From NCBI GenBank assembly GCA_026545765.1, contig CM048840.1, positions 89,184,877 to 89,248,876 of the forward strand: a stretch of DNA of 64,000 nt, given 5' to 3'. The DNA is from Plantago major (Eukaryota > Streptophyta > Magnoliopsida > Lamiales > Plantaginaceae). The notes beneath the pieces are model-generated. The model was not told the DNA's origin and searched no databases. It saw only the letters and a list, made by a program, of their open reading frames with translations. A program made the position numbers and the translations under genes. Positions 13,067 through 24,990 of this stretch are shown piece by piece (position 1 is the stretch's first letter; every line of letters begins with the position of its first letter).

Positions 13067-13381
13067 CTCATAGAGAAATGCTCGACACTAAAGAATTTGA
13101 TTTTTATTTTGAATATTTCATTGATATACAACATCCATTTTTTAAACAAAATTTCACTTTACTATTCCCCGCGCGGTCAATCATAATTAATTTTGACCGC
13201 GAATAATGATTTAATACTTAATAAAATTATATTATGAAAATTACTATTAAATCTTTATTATATAATTTTATTAGAAAATGTGTCATAATATTTAAATAGG
13301 CGGAGAATGTTTTAGTTAGAGCGAATTAGAAATTTCTCAGTGTAAAAAGTGGGTCTAGGTCTTTGTGCTTGAGATATTTTG

Positions 13382-13532
13382 TGTTAGAATATGTATATAT
13401 TTAAAGTAGATTCCTAATTAGATTAGAATACTTGGATTCCTAATTAGATTAGAATACTTGGCTATCAAGCAATCACATTGTATAAATACATGTACTCATT
13501 ATTGAATCAATGCACAAGATTATTATCTTACA
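13382..13532 (+). repeat. Copia 5' LTR
   Basis: 151 bp, TGTTAGAATA...ATCTTACA, containing an internal 26-bp direct duplication (GATTCCTAATTAGATTAG...CTTG twice) and a TATA-like TGTATAAATAC. Very short for a copia LTR. Confidence 0.95.
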
Positions 13533-14281
13533 TGGTATCAGAGACCTAAATTCGGTCCCCTCCGCTGCTAGCTGTTCCCGTTCGGCGCCCCTCTTCTTCT
13601 ACGCTTCCCTTCCTGTTTCGTCAGCCTCACGCGGAAATAGCCCTCCCCTACCTCTATTCTTCCGGCCTCACGCCACCTTCTTTCCCGAACAGCTCATCGT
13701 CTCCACCATGTCTGAATCATCCAAGTTTCATCCGGCTCTCTCTATCACCAACGTTCGATCACTAATCCCTATCACGTTGGATACTGAGACAGGCCTCTAT
13801 CATTCTTGGGTGACGTTATTCCAGGTTCAAGCACGGTTGCATAATCTTATGCATCACATCCTACCACCGACGGAAGAGGCCGACATCGCCAAAATCAAGG
13901 CTCTCAAGGAAGCCGATGTCGATCTCTACAATCGACTTGATGTCGTCGTTTTACAGTGGATCTATGCGACCGTCTCTTCCGACCTCCTTCATGCCATTCT
14001 TGTCAAGAATGACACGGCTGCTGCTGCTTGGTCCCGTCTTGAACAAATCTTCATGGATAACAAAGGTTCTCGAGCTACTCATCTAGAGGAAGAGCTCGCA
14101 GACGTCCGCCTTGACAACTTCTCTTCTGCCGAGGCCTATTGCAATCACGTCAAGTCCCTTGCCGATCGACTTGCCGACGTTGGTATTGAGGTTTCTGAAA
14201 GCCGTCTAGTTCTACGTCTTCTCAGTGGTTTAATTGAAGCTTATTCCGAAACTGTTGACTATGTTCAAAATCAGGATCCTC

Positions 14282-16005
14282 TGTTGGGAAATTTGTTGGG
14301 AAATTTCTTGGAAAATTTGTTAGGAAATTTGTTAGATATTTTGTTAGAAATATCTGTTTAGATTTTGATCAGCAACATGATGACTTATCTTAGTCTCAGA
14401 AAGGTGATTAGTACTCTTGGTTCACTTGAACATTGTAAAAGAGGAAATCCACTAAGTATGATAGTCTAGCTAATCTTGTATAGGATGTTAGGTCTCAAAA
14501 TGTAATTTTTATTTTATGAAGAGAAGACCAAGAAGAAGACATCCAAGCAGAACAAGCTCAACGACATTGAAGACTTGAAGAAACTGCACAAGATTACTGA
14601 AACTGTTTTTCAGATACCTTAGCCAGATATCTTGGAGACACGAATAGTTTTAGACAAACTGTGTCACAAGAGATATCTGAGAAATAAGAGGCCTATCTGA
14701 AAACAAGGAAAGTGTCCACAGATATCTATTCTCAGATACCTTGAGCATTAACCACATTTCTGAAAAAGAAATATATATATTGCAAACAAAGTTGTTTCAA
14801 TAAATAGTGGTATCTGAAGATTGAAGATAAGGACGTGCAAAGAATCAGATAACACTAGTCTCTGATACAAAGCATAGTTCCGTTGACACTACAGGACAAA
14901 AAGTATAGTACAATGCATTTAATGAACGGACAGAGATGTCTGAATAAAAGCAACGGCAGCTTCTGAAGAAGAAGACAAAACTCACATAAGATTACTATAC
15001 AGATATCAATAGCTTGAATTTGAGCCTAACGGATACTATTCAAACGGTACTCAAATTCATCTATAAATATCAACACTTAGACTGCTTGAAGAGACACACG
15101 ACATATCTTGAAAACGCTGAACATCTTACTCTCTAAAAGCAACTTACTTATCCTCAAAGCTTTCTGTTGCGACCAAAGCTTTTGATCTTGAGTAACACTG
15201 AAGTTCTAAGTATTCTGATCCTAAACAAGCACAGCTATCTGTGAAAGAGTTGAAACGAAAGATCAAGTATCTGAGATTCATTCTCTTGAACATTTATCTA
15301 AGACTTGGGTCAGTAAAAAGAACAAGATACCATACATTGAAAAGTGTATTAAGTATACTTGATTCACAGAGCTATCTGAATAACTGAATAAGTTATTAAA
15401 GAAGCTCATCTGACAACTCAAACCAAAACCAACACCATAACTAGCGTGGAGTATAGGAAGTACTTAGTTTGAAAAATCAGGGAATAACTCCAAGGTTACC
15501 GGAGTATAGGAAGTACTTGATTTGGGAAACTAAGGAATAACTCCAAGGTTATTGAGTATAGGAAGTACTTAGCTTGGGAAGCTAGGGAATAACTCAAAGG
15601 TTTCTGAGTACAGGAAGTACTTGGCTGTGAAAGCCGGGGAACAACTCAGGGGGAACATTTGGTTGGGAACCAATTGTTTAAGAATCTTAGAATAGGATTA
15701 TTGTAAGGTTAACTCAATTATTTGTTCTATTGAATTCTAGGTCTCTGGTAGACCGAAGTGGATTAGTTGGAGGATTACGCCACCTCCAGATACCACTATA
15801 CTTGCTGTGTTATTTACCTTTCTGTATTTACATTTCAGCAACACTCACACACACTTTAACTGTTTCTGCACTTATCTTTATTAAGTCTTCCGCGCTCTGA
15901 TTCTAAGTATCAGATATCTGAGAAATAGTTTTTATCGACAAAAGTTTTAAAAGACTATTCACCCCCCCCCTCTAGTCTTTTACTTTGCCGTTATCTGGAC
16001 CAACA
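14282..16005 (+). mobile_element. Solo LTR nested in the copia gag region
   Basis: A 1,724-bp segment with ends TGTTGGGAAA and TGGACCAACA (TGTTGG/CCAACA inverted ends), flanked by perfect 5-bp duplications TCCTC (14,277-14,281; 16,006-16,010). The gag sequence continues on the far side. It has a C-rich block (CACCCCCCCCCTCTAG) near the end, a feature I associate with Ty1/copia LTRs, so a copia (Tork/SIRE-like) origin is likely but inferred. It holds a four-unit tandem repeat. No internal domains are present. Confidence 0.85.
15445..15655 (+). repeat. Four-unit tandem repeat inside the nested LTR
   Basis: Four copies of about 50-57 bp with consensus GAGTATAGGAAGTACTTRG...GGGAATAACTCCAAGGTT. 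Internal arrays of this kind are frequent in long LTRs; the copies differ from each other at several positions. Confidence 0.85.
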
Positions 16006-19000
16006 TCCTCTACCTTCTTTTGAGAGTGTTCGCTCTCGTATAAAGCTCGCGGAGCGAACACTCAAGCATCGTGCACACAAAGAGGCCGGTGGTTCGGCCC
16101 TCTTAGCTTCTTCTGGTGGCCATAACTCTGGAGATACCTCTAACTCTGTCATCCCATCCTCTTCTTCTGGCAGGTACAACAACACCAACACCAAGAACAA
16201 GAAGAAGAAGAACAACAGAGGCGGTCCAAACCGCAAAGGCAACACCACATACGGGCAACCTCCTGGAGCTCCTCCTCACTGATGGCGACCACGCAGCCCA
16301 CTCCTCAATGGTACCAGACGGCTGGCCCTGGCAGCAATGGGCCCCGCCATGCCCCTTCCCCACGGCCCCATGGCAGCCCGCGCCTCGTCCACCAACTCAG
16401 CAGGGTCTCCTTGGCCCTCGTCCGCCTCATCAGCAGGCATTCTATTCCGGTGCTTCACCCACCGATGTCGAGGCAGCTATGCATACCTTGGGACTCACTC
16501 CTCCGGATGGTAACTGGTACATGGACACGGGTGCTTCATCTCATATGACACCCGTAAAGGTACTCTCTCCCCTTATTTCAATTCGGGTACTTATAATCAT
16601 CGAGTTATTGTTGGCAATGGTCATATGCTTCCGATTCAAGGTTATGGTAACACTTACCTATCTCCTCCCCATCCTCCTCTTCTCCTGAAAAACGTGTTAC
16701 ATGCTCCTAACCTTGTTAAAAATCTTGTCTCGTTTCAAGTTTACCACAGATAACTCTGTTTCCATTGAATTTGATCCTTTTGGTTTTTCTGTTAAGGATT
16801 TCCAGACCGGGAAACGAATCATGAGATGTGATAGCATCGGAGACCTATATCCAATCCACTCAACAAAATCGGCCACCCCCCTTCAAACAACTTTTTCAGT
16901 TTTTCCTTCTACTTTATGCCATAGTCGTTTAGGGCATCCGGGAGAAGCTATACTTAGCTCTCTCTCTCGCAAGAATTTTATTCGTTGTAATGCTCTAAAA
17001 CATTCTTTTTGTCCCTCTTGTTCTTTAGGGAAACAAATAAAATTGCCTTTTCATAATTCATTATCCACTACTACTTCTCCCTTTGATATTGTGCATAGTG
17101 ATCTCTGGACTTCCCCTATAGCTAGCTCTAGCGGTCACCGCTATTATGTGCTGTTTCTTGACGATTTTTCCAAGTTCTTATGGACCTTCCCTATCTCTAA
17201 GAAATCTCATGTATTTGCTATATTCGTTATGTTTCATGCATTTGTTCGCACACAATTCAATAAGTCTATTATTAAAAACATCCAATGCGACAATGGCAAG
17301 GAATTCGACAATAGTCTATTTCACTCTTTTGCACAAACCAACGGTATTCACTTCCGTTTTTCTTGCCCTCACACTTCTTCCCAAAACGGCAAAGCCGAGA
17401 GGCATATTTGTTCCCTAAATAATATTGTTCGGTCTCTTCTTGCTCATGCATCGATCCCGCCATCCTTTTGGCATCATGCACTAGCCACAGCGACTTATCT
17501 ACTCAACATCCTTCCCTCAAAGGTACTTGAGTTTTCCTCCCCCACTCAATATCTATACCATCGACTTCCACGATATGACCATCTTCGTGTTTTTGGTTGT
17601 CTTTGTTTTCCCCTCTTTCCTTCTTTTACTATAAACAAACTCCAAGCTCGTTCCACCCCTTGTGTTTTTCTTGGGTATCCGTCTGATCATCGGGGGTACA
17701 AATGCTATGAAATCTCTAGTCGCAAAATCATTGTATCTAGACATGTGGTTTTCATTTAATCGAGTTTTCCTTTCTCCAAGCACCACACCGACCCCACCAC
17801 CTATGAGTACTTGGATTCGGATATTGATCCATCTTTTCTTCATCACTTGCTCACTCGGTCAACTCCATCTCCGCCCATCTGAAATTTCACCTCTAGGCCG
17901 GTTTTGCCTCAATCGAGCCAACCGATATCCCGCTTACGCTTCTACTGGCAAACCGCTTCACAACCAGTTCCCTTCATCGGGCCAACCGCTAATCGCCCAC
18001 ATTCCTCCCGGTTTTGCTCCAACCGCACCTCTCACCCGGTCGGCGACGTGAACCCTAAATACTATGGTCCGGATTATGTCAATCTTGCTACATCCGTTGC
18101 CATCTCTCCTCTTCCTCGAAATCCGACATGCTTTAGCCGACCCCAATCGAAATCCGCCATGCTCGATGAATATAATGCTCTTATTGATAATAAGACTTGG
18201 GAGTTAGTTCCTAAGCCATCCAATGCAAATATTATTCGATCTATGTGGATTTTCGTCACAAAAAGAAATGACGGTTCTTTTGAGCGACCTGAGGCTCGTC
18301 TTGTAGGTGATGGTCGATCCCAAAGAAAAGGTGTTGATTGTGATGAAACATTCATCCTGTTGTCAAACCGGCTACTATTCGTGACTGCTCAGATTGCGCC
18401 TCTCGTTCGCCAATTCACCAACTTGATGTCAAGAATGCATTCCTTCACGGTAACCTTACTGAAACCGTATACATGCATCAGCCATTAGGGTTCAGAGACT
18501 CTAAACATCCTGACCATGTCTCACATCAAGAAATCCCTCTACGGATTGAAACAGGCACCGAGGGCCTGGTATCAGCGATGTGCTGATCATCTTGCGACAG
18601 TTGGTTTCTCTCACAGCACAGTTGACCACTCTCTGTTTATCTACCGCCGTGGTTCTGACATTGCTTATATTCTTCTCTATGTTGACGATATTATTCTCAC
18701 TTTGATCATCGACACTCTTCGCAAATCCATTATGGCCTTCTTAAGTGCCGAATTTGCTATGAAAGATCTTAGTCCTCTCAGCTACTTCTTGGGCATCGCA
18801 GTGACTAGGAATAAAGACGGTTTATTTCTCACACAGAGACAATATGCCGAGGAGATTATCGAACGAGCCAACATGTCCTCCTGCTCTCCTTCCCAAACGT
18901 CGGTCGATACCAAACCGAAATTGGGAGCCTCGCCTTCTGCTCCTTTTGCGGATCCCACTGCCTATCGTCAGCTTGCTGGTGCTCTTCAATATCTCACATT

Positions 19001-19644
19001 CACTCGTTCGGACATCTCTTATGCGGTTCAACAGGTATGTCTTCACATGCACGATCCTCGGGTTGATCATATGAATGCTCTCAAGCGTATTATACGCTAC
19101 ATTCAAGGAACTAAGGACCTTGGCTTGCAACTGTATAACTCGCGCGTGGACACATTGACTTCCTACACCGATGCTGACTGGGGTGGTTGTCCTGATACAC
19201 GACGGTCTACATCTGGTTATTGTGTTTTTCTCGGTGATAATCTCATCTCTTGGTCGTCTAAGCGACAACCCACTCTTTCTCGCTCCAGTGCTGAAGCTGA
19301 ATATCGCGGTGTTGCTAATGTTGTTTCCGAATCTTGTTGGCTTCGCAATTTGCTACTCGAACTGCACTTTTCGGTTCATAAAGCAACGCTAGTTTACTGT
19401 GACAATGTTAGTGCCATTTACTTGTCCGGTAATCCAGTCCAGCATCAACGCACGAAGCACATAGAGATGGATATACACTTCGTCCGCGAAAAGGTTGCAA
19501 GGGGTGAAGTTCGAGTCTTACATGTACCCACTCGTTATCAGATTGCTGACATTTTCACTAAAGGCCTTCCGAAGATTCTCTTTGATGATTTTCGTGACAG
19601 TCTAAACATTCGACATGCAGCCTCCCGTTTTGACTGCGGGGGCG

Positions 19645-19795
19645 TGTTAGAATATGTATATATTTAAAGTAGATTCCTAATTAGATTAGAATACTTGGAT
19701 TCCTAATTAGATTAGAATACTTGGCTATCAAGCAATCACATTGTATAAATACATGTACTCATTATTGAATCAATGCACAAGATTATTATCTTACA
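19645..19795 (+). repeat. Copia 3' LTR
   Basis: It reads the same as the 5' LTR over all 151 positions by eye and is followed by the TTTTG target duplication. Confidence 0.95.
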
Positions 19796-19800
19796 TTTTG

Positions 19801-20470
19801 GAGTGTGTATAATGTTAGTTCCAGAATATAGAATCAAAGATAAATAATACAAAAGGATATAAACATCAACCGCCTTTTGAATAAGAGCAGTCCAAGGCCA
19901 GTATTTGCACAGTTGGATGAACCCAACAACTAGCTGTTCCGACAAGCTCAAATTATGCATGGATTATACGAGGGATAACATTACCATCACACTTGAACAC
20001 CTAGTATGGGGTAATTGGTTATACTCTAGAAGCGACTTTAATGTGCTAGCAATGTGGGATAAACCTAGCTCCACCTTCCAACTTTGATAAATTATTTCTC
20101 ACTATTCTAATATCCGTTTTGAGCATACAATATATCGATTCGAAGCTCTTACATAGTAGTTTACAAATATATATTTAGCTTACTTAATCAACGAATAATT
20201 AGGTCGTGATATCTAAGTAAACATACCCCACAAGGCATTAAGTTTGCTACATTTTCTACCCTTTTTCCAACATATAATTTAATGGAAATAGTCAACTATT
20301 TGAAAAAAAAGAGTTGTGAGTCTCTGTTACTGTACAGTTTTTTCCTTGAAACAGGAAGATCATAAAATAATTGCATTTTGACCCCATATTAATGCTATAG
20401 TGGTCCACAAAAATTGCTTACCTCCCAGTACATGGTACATGTTAGTTTGCTGGTGGTAACGAAAGTTTGT
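19801..20470. other. Unrecognised intergenic DNA
   Basis: No gene or repeat family recognised. Its left edge continues directly from the DNA before 13,377 when the copia element is removed. Confidence 0.5.
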
Positions 20471-22147
20471 AGTTGGTTAGTTCAAAAAGTGATGTTTGTT
20501 ATTCAAGCATTGAATTTGCATGATCCATGTCTGTCATTAGCTAATCTTTATATTGAATTTTATTGTCTAGAGTAGTTAGTTGGGGGTTTCTATGATGAGA
20601 TAGTAATCGTATTACTTGTTAAAATGAGATAGTAATCGTACTACCGTTAAGATCTAATCTTAACCGTTGACTTTATGTACGACATTTTTTTCTACATTTA
20701 CAACTCAAAAGTAGTCGTACTAGTTAATTTACCAATCTACTCATTCAATTTTGTCTTAATATATAATATACAATTATACAAAAATATATAAAAATTAAAA
20801 GTAAACAATTAGCCTTAATATAAAATTTAGAAAACAAACCCACTATCTTAATTTTTTCTTGTTTCTAATTCTCACTCTAAGCATGAAGTATCCATTCCAA
20901 CCCATGAAACATCACTTATCACCTCAGCCCTTCAAACGTCTCAATCATTTCTCCAAAATTCCCAACCCAATTGAAGAACCCTAATTCCCAATTGAAGAAC
21001 TTAATTACTCAATCACAAGATTCTAATCTTCAATTGCTATCATCCCATCTTTTCTTCTATCTTGCTGGCATTCTCCTTGGACGGATTTTGTTTGACAACA
21101 TTCTCCTTCGACGGATTTGACTCCATTTCACGTGATTTTTTGTATCTTTTACTCTTGGTATTTCGTGTTGCTTTTTCTGCTATGTGTATGTAGTTTGCGC
21201 AATTTTGTATTCAGTCTTCTGCCTTCTTGTGTCTGTACCTTGAGTTATTTGGTAGTGGATTAGAGGCACCTGTTATTTGGTAACTGTTGGTTTCGAAATT
21301 CCCCCTTTCGAGTTGATAGAGGCTGGATAAGGAGCAGGCCAGCAGGGCTTATATTTTTTTCATGTTGCTGTCTTGTAATACTAGTGTAGAGCTTTTTAAC
21401 TCGTATATTCTGTTGAGTTTGAGAAAATACTTTTGTTATGGCATTCACTTTGTAAACTTGATGTTTGAAGAATCAAATGTAATTCTGCCTGTCTCAAAAA
21501 ATTCCTTAGGCTTAATTTAAAATTATGGTCTAAAAGAATTAGTCCACAGTCCACACAAATGTAATTAGAGTTAGAGTGTAATAATGCCCAAAATGTGTCC
21601 CGATCGGATATGACCGGTTAGTGGTTTGGTTATGTACATTTTCATACACTTTTAGCAGTACAAATCTATGGATTTTTGTGTTTCAAGTAGTTTACTATTC
21701 TGGAGACATCATTGTATTGCTACATCTTGGAATTCAGATCGATTAATTCGTATTTGGTATTTGGGCCTCTACTAGTAGTTTGCATGGACCTTCTGCTTTT
21801 TTTGTCTTGCTGGTAACATTTCCTACTTTATTAGGAAAATTGAATTGGACTTGATTTATGTTGTGCTATGTTTATCTCTACTACAAAATCCTTCTCTCTT
21901 TCTCTGTTTTCTTTTAGTGAATGGTTACTTTCCTGTTGTGCTATGTTTAATCTTCTTTATAGGGGAATTTTCTTTGTTTTTGTGGATTGCGAAAGGAGTT
22001 ATTGATCTGGCATGCGATAATAGACTAAGACCTGTAACATTTGTGCCATAACGGTATTTACGTATATTTCTCTAGTTCGGCGTTCAATACGTCGTATTCC
22101 TTTTTTTTTCTTTCCTTATTATGCAGAATTATGGTTGATGCAGAATT

Positions 22148-22663
22148 ATGGTTGATGAAGAGACATATTGTTATACTGATGACGATATTGTAAGTTCCGA
22201 TGACATGTTATCAGAGGGCGAGGATGCATATTTTCACACTTCAGACACTATCAAACATGACTGTGATAATGCATTTCCCAATGATGATGACATTCTTAAG
22301 TTTAGATTTGCTACAGACGATGAAGCACATGACTTTTATCTCGACTACGACAAACATTACGGTTTTGATATTCAGAAATTTTCAAAAATAAGAAACCCAG
22401 AAGGGAAAGTAGACTTTAGACAATGGGTTTGTAGTTGTAAAGGATCCATGTTAGACAACCAAGATAAAGCATCAAAGAAAGGAAATGGATCCACAGTTGA
22501 GCAGCGCTATCGGAAGCCTCGAAAGCCTAAGAAGACTAAGAGATTCAATTGTCTTGCCAGATTTCGAATTGCACTTGATCCTGATGATAATCTATATAGG
22601 GTGACTCATCTTGAAAACATCCACACCCATGAGCTTGCAACTGGTAATACCATCTGGGATTGA
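22148..22663 (+). CDS. FAR1-type DNA-binding domain protein, no transposase domain
   Basis: 171 residues, open throughout. Residues 1-47 are very acidic (TDDDIVSSDDMLSEGEDAY). Residues 50-165 form a FAR1/FRS DNA-binding domain of the WRKY-GCM1 zinc-finger type: LKFRFATDDEAHDFYLDYDKHYGFDIQ opening, Cys95 (WVCSC), Cys135 (FNCLARFRI) and the His159-x-His161 pair (IHTHEL). It stops ten residues later, so the MULE transposase and SWIM domains of FAR1/FHY3 relatives are missing. An AG acceptor (TATTATGCAG) sits just upstream of a 16-bp duplication that contains an alternative upstream ATG, so a 5'UTR intron is likely. It lies inside MULE 1. It may be a deletion remnant or a small DNA-binding protein able to compete for the element's ends; the latter is speculation. 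Confidence 0.75.
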   Translation: MVDEETYCYTDDDIVSSDDMLSEGEDAYFHTSDTIKHDCDNAFPNDDDILKFRFATDDEAHDFYLDYDKHYGFDIQKFSKIRNPEGKVDFRQWVCSCKGSMLDNQDKASKKGNGSTVEQRYRKPRKPKKTKRFNCLARFRIALDPDDNLYRVTHLENIHTHELATGNTIWD

Positions 22664-22989
22664 TGTTTAGAAGTATTTCAAGTTTTGAGGTTCCCTATTA
22701 TTGCAAGTTGCATTCATGTAGCATTTTGAGGTTCATGGAAGATTCCTATATTTTACAATGAAAAGTATTTTTGTTTGAACGGTGTGAGGGTTACATGTCA
22801 TTTAGGCTATTTATGTGAACGGACATTTGTGAAAACGTGAATGTGAAGAATTGATGGTAAAGTTTGGTGTTTTAAAGTGGCAAAGAATGGTGTGGGGTGG
22901 ATAATTGATGGCAAAAATCTAAAACAAAAAATAAAAGAACAAAAAAATCCCTACCTTTTATTAGTTGCAATGATATCTAAAACAAAATA

Positions 22990-23150
22990 AAATAAAAGAA
23001 CAAAACAAATTGATGTTAAACAATAATTCTTGGATAAAAGAACAAAATAAATTGATGTTAAACAATAATTCTTGGATAAAAGAACAAAACAAATCGATGT
23101 TAAACAATAATTTTTGGATAAAAGACAAAGCAAATCGATGTTAAAACAAT
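22990..23150. repeat. 42-bp tandem repeat in MULE 1
   Basis: Three full copies and a partial fourth of ATAAAAGAACAAAAC.AAT...ATGTTAAACAATAATTCTTGG. The minus-strand reading gives a 14-residue repeat, an artefact of the 42-bp period. Confidence 0.9.
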
Positions 23151-23329
23151 TGTTATGTGGTTGGTTTTCTCTTTTTGTTGGTTTGGATAAGGATATATCA
23201 TATATGTTTATAGTTAGACTATGGACATGTAATACCTTGTAGCTTGATGGTAAGTTTCTAAACTTATATTCATGAGGTGTTGGGTTCAATTCCTATGAGT
23301 TACAACATTAAATTTTTAAAATTAAATTA

Positions 23330-23450
23330 GGGTGTCGTTGGAGATCCGCCAGATGCCGGAGGTCCGGTGGCCGTCGCTGGAGGTCTAGCGGCGGTCATTG
23401 CCGTTGCCGGAGGTCCGGTGGCGGTCATTGGAGGTCCGATGGTGGTTCTA
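23330..23450. repeat. GC-rich degenerate repeat in MULE 1
   Basis: Repeats of GGAGGTCCGGTGGCGGTCATT with variants, strikingly GC-rich against the AT-rich surroundings. It could be captured coding sequence (Gly/Pro-rich) or a minisatellite; no frame is convincing. Confidence 0.55.
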
Positions 23451-23816
23451 ATTAATATTAGTACATTTTTTTTTAATGAAATGGTATAATGGTAAATCAA
23501 CAATTATGTCTAATTACAATTATAATTTTTTTTCTAAAATTGTTTGAATAATTGTATATTTTATGAATGAATTATAATACAAGACTTAAATGAATAACTA
23601 AAGGGTATATTTGGTAAACACTTTAATGTACGACTACTATCTCATTTTAATCATGTACGACTACTATCTCACCGTAGAAAAACCCTAGTTAGTTTTGCTA
23701 ATATTGTTTTTCAGCACGTTTTGAGATCTGGAAATGTTTTAGCACATATTCTAACTCAATCTGTTGATATTGATAGACTGAGGGATGGTACAAGATCATT
23801 ACCTAGTACCTACTGG

Positions 23817-24004
23817 CAGGGGCGGACCCAGGATTCGAACCTTGGTGGGGCGAAATTATATATATGAGGTTATTTCAGGGTTTGGGGGGGGGGGGGGGCA
23901 AAATCCTAAATTAACGAAAATATTACATATAAAATTTTTCTTTTTCAAATTTTAGGTGGGGCGAAACCCCTCCCCCCTATGCCCCCCTCCTGGTTCCGCT
24001 CATG
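23817..24004. mobile_element. hAT-type MITE
   Basis: A 188-bp element flanked by a perfect 8-bp duplication CCTACTGG (23,809-23,816; 24,005-24,012). Ends: CAGGGGCGGACCCAGGA, and CATGAGCGGAACCAGGA for the reverse complement of the right end. It contains a poly-G run near 23,885. It is inserted in the RNase H LINE fragment. Confidence 0.88.
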
Positions 24005-24059
24005 CCTACTGGCTACTGATGTTTAGTGACTGTATCAGTATTCTATCGGCTTGTTGACA

Positions 24060-24990
24060 AGTATATTGAAAGTGTATAGTACTGGGATTTGGTATGAAAC
24101 AGTTACAGAACAGCGATGTCTTGAACGATGTTTCGAGACACCTAGTACGATACCTGCTAAACAGAACATAATTTGCAGTGGAAATTAAACGACACATGTG
24201 TTTGTTTTCTAGTAGATATATTTCTAGGTTAATTCTTGAAAAAGACCTGATTTTCCTAAGTATTAGGAAAGACAATATTCCTCCAATACAATTGTTTGGC
24301 ATACTCATATAGATTACACTAGGCTAATGTAATATTTCCTATTGTATAGGAAAATCAAGCCTTTTACTATCCTTGCTCATATTTCTATACCTACTGAGCC
24401 TCAAGCCAAAATATTCACTATTCGAAAATAATAAATTTATAAAATAACGTTGTTCAAGCTTTTGATAAATAATGTAGCTTGCTTGTGAATGAAAAGAATC
24501 AACTTTTCTAATCTAGCTAACCTATCTCAAGAATCCCTCTAGAGAAAGTAAGTAGACAAAACCTAGCAAAGATTGCGAAACACACGAGAAAGATGAGATT
24601 AGCTATTCAAGCTTTTTGGCTTGCAACTCGTGTTCTTTGTCTCGTTTCTTGATGAGCTCAACCTTCATATATATAAGGTGTAATTTCGTGTATAAGGTAG
24701 AGCCCAGGTTGCTGATGCATTCTTTAAGATATCAGATTGTCTTTTATCTTAAAACTTCTCTAAGTGAATCTTCTATCTTTATCCATTCTCCAAATCAAGT
24801 CTTCTAGCTTTAGCACACTTCAAGGACGTCTCCTATTCATAATAAGTCAACTAAAACTATGAAACAAGACTAATACGTGAATCAAGGCAGAACCATAAAA
24901 CGAAAGTTATTTGAAAAGCTGGATTGTAACTCAATGTCTTATACAGTGTCTCCCGAACACTGACATAAACATCGAGCACCAGTTTGCAAC
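24060..24990. other. Unrecognised intergenic DNA
   Basis: No gene, RNA or repeat family recognised; short frames here look like chance. Confidence 0.5.

Larger units (their letters stand above)
13382..19795 (+). mobile_element. Ty1/copia LTR retrotransposon (fossil)
   Basis: A 6,414-bp element with 151-bp LTRs (13,382-13,532 and 19,645-19,795) that read as identical, flanked by the 5-bp duplication TTTTG (13,377-13,381; 19,796-19,800). A primer-binding site TGGTATCAGAG (initiator tRNA-Met) follows the 5' LTR directly, and a G-rich polypurine tract precedes the 3' LTR. Domains in copia order: gag from about 13,700, protease (DTGASSHM near 16,520), integrase (HSRLGHPG, FLDDFSKF), reverse transcriptase (LYVDDI near 18,680) and RNase H (DADWGG near 19,170). 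It is broken, with several breaks, and a 1.7-kb LTR is nested in gag. The identical LTRs suggest recent insertion. Confidence 0.95.
20582..23685. mobile_element. Mutator-like element (MULE 1) carrying a FAR1-type ORF
   Basis: A 3,104-bp element with a perfect 9-bp target duplication TAGTTAGTT (20,573-20,581; 23,686-23,694), the size diagnostic for Mutator. The terminal inverted repeats start GGGGGTTTCTATGATGAGATAG at left and GGGTTTTTCTACGGTGAGATAG at right (reverse complement). Each carries two direct copies of GAGATAGTARTCGTAC, about 60 bp in all. Inside are a 5'UTR-like stretch (20,860-21,100), the FAR1-like ORF, a 42-bp tandem repeat and a GC-rich block. No MULE transposase domain is present, so it is non-autonomous. 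Confidence 0.88.
20475..24060 (+). pseudogene. LINE RNase H fragment split by a MULE and a hAT MITE
   Basis: Three pieces of one RNase H-like LINE end: 20,475-20,581 (VIQALNLHDPCLSLANLYIE), 23,695-23,816 (SFANIVFQHVLRSGNVLAHIL...RLRDGTRSLPSTYW) and 24,013-24,060. The pattern IQAL...F.HV.RSGN..AHIL is the usual end of plant RNase H-bearing LINEs. The Mutator-like element 20,582-23,685 and the MITE 23,817-24,004 occupy the two gaps exactly at their target duplications. The fragment is frameshifted and dead. Confidence 0.65.

Noticed and set aside
12792-13067. Minus-strand frame with a 19-residue repeat
   Set aside because: Explained by the 57-bp tandem repeat.
16116-16688. Pro/Thr-rich frames on both strands
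   Set aside because: They are frames within the copia gag/protease region, not separate genes.
22951-23289. Minus-strand frame with a 14-residue repeat
   Set aside because: Explained by the 42-bp tandem repeat in MULE 1.
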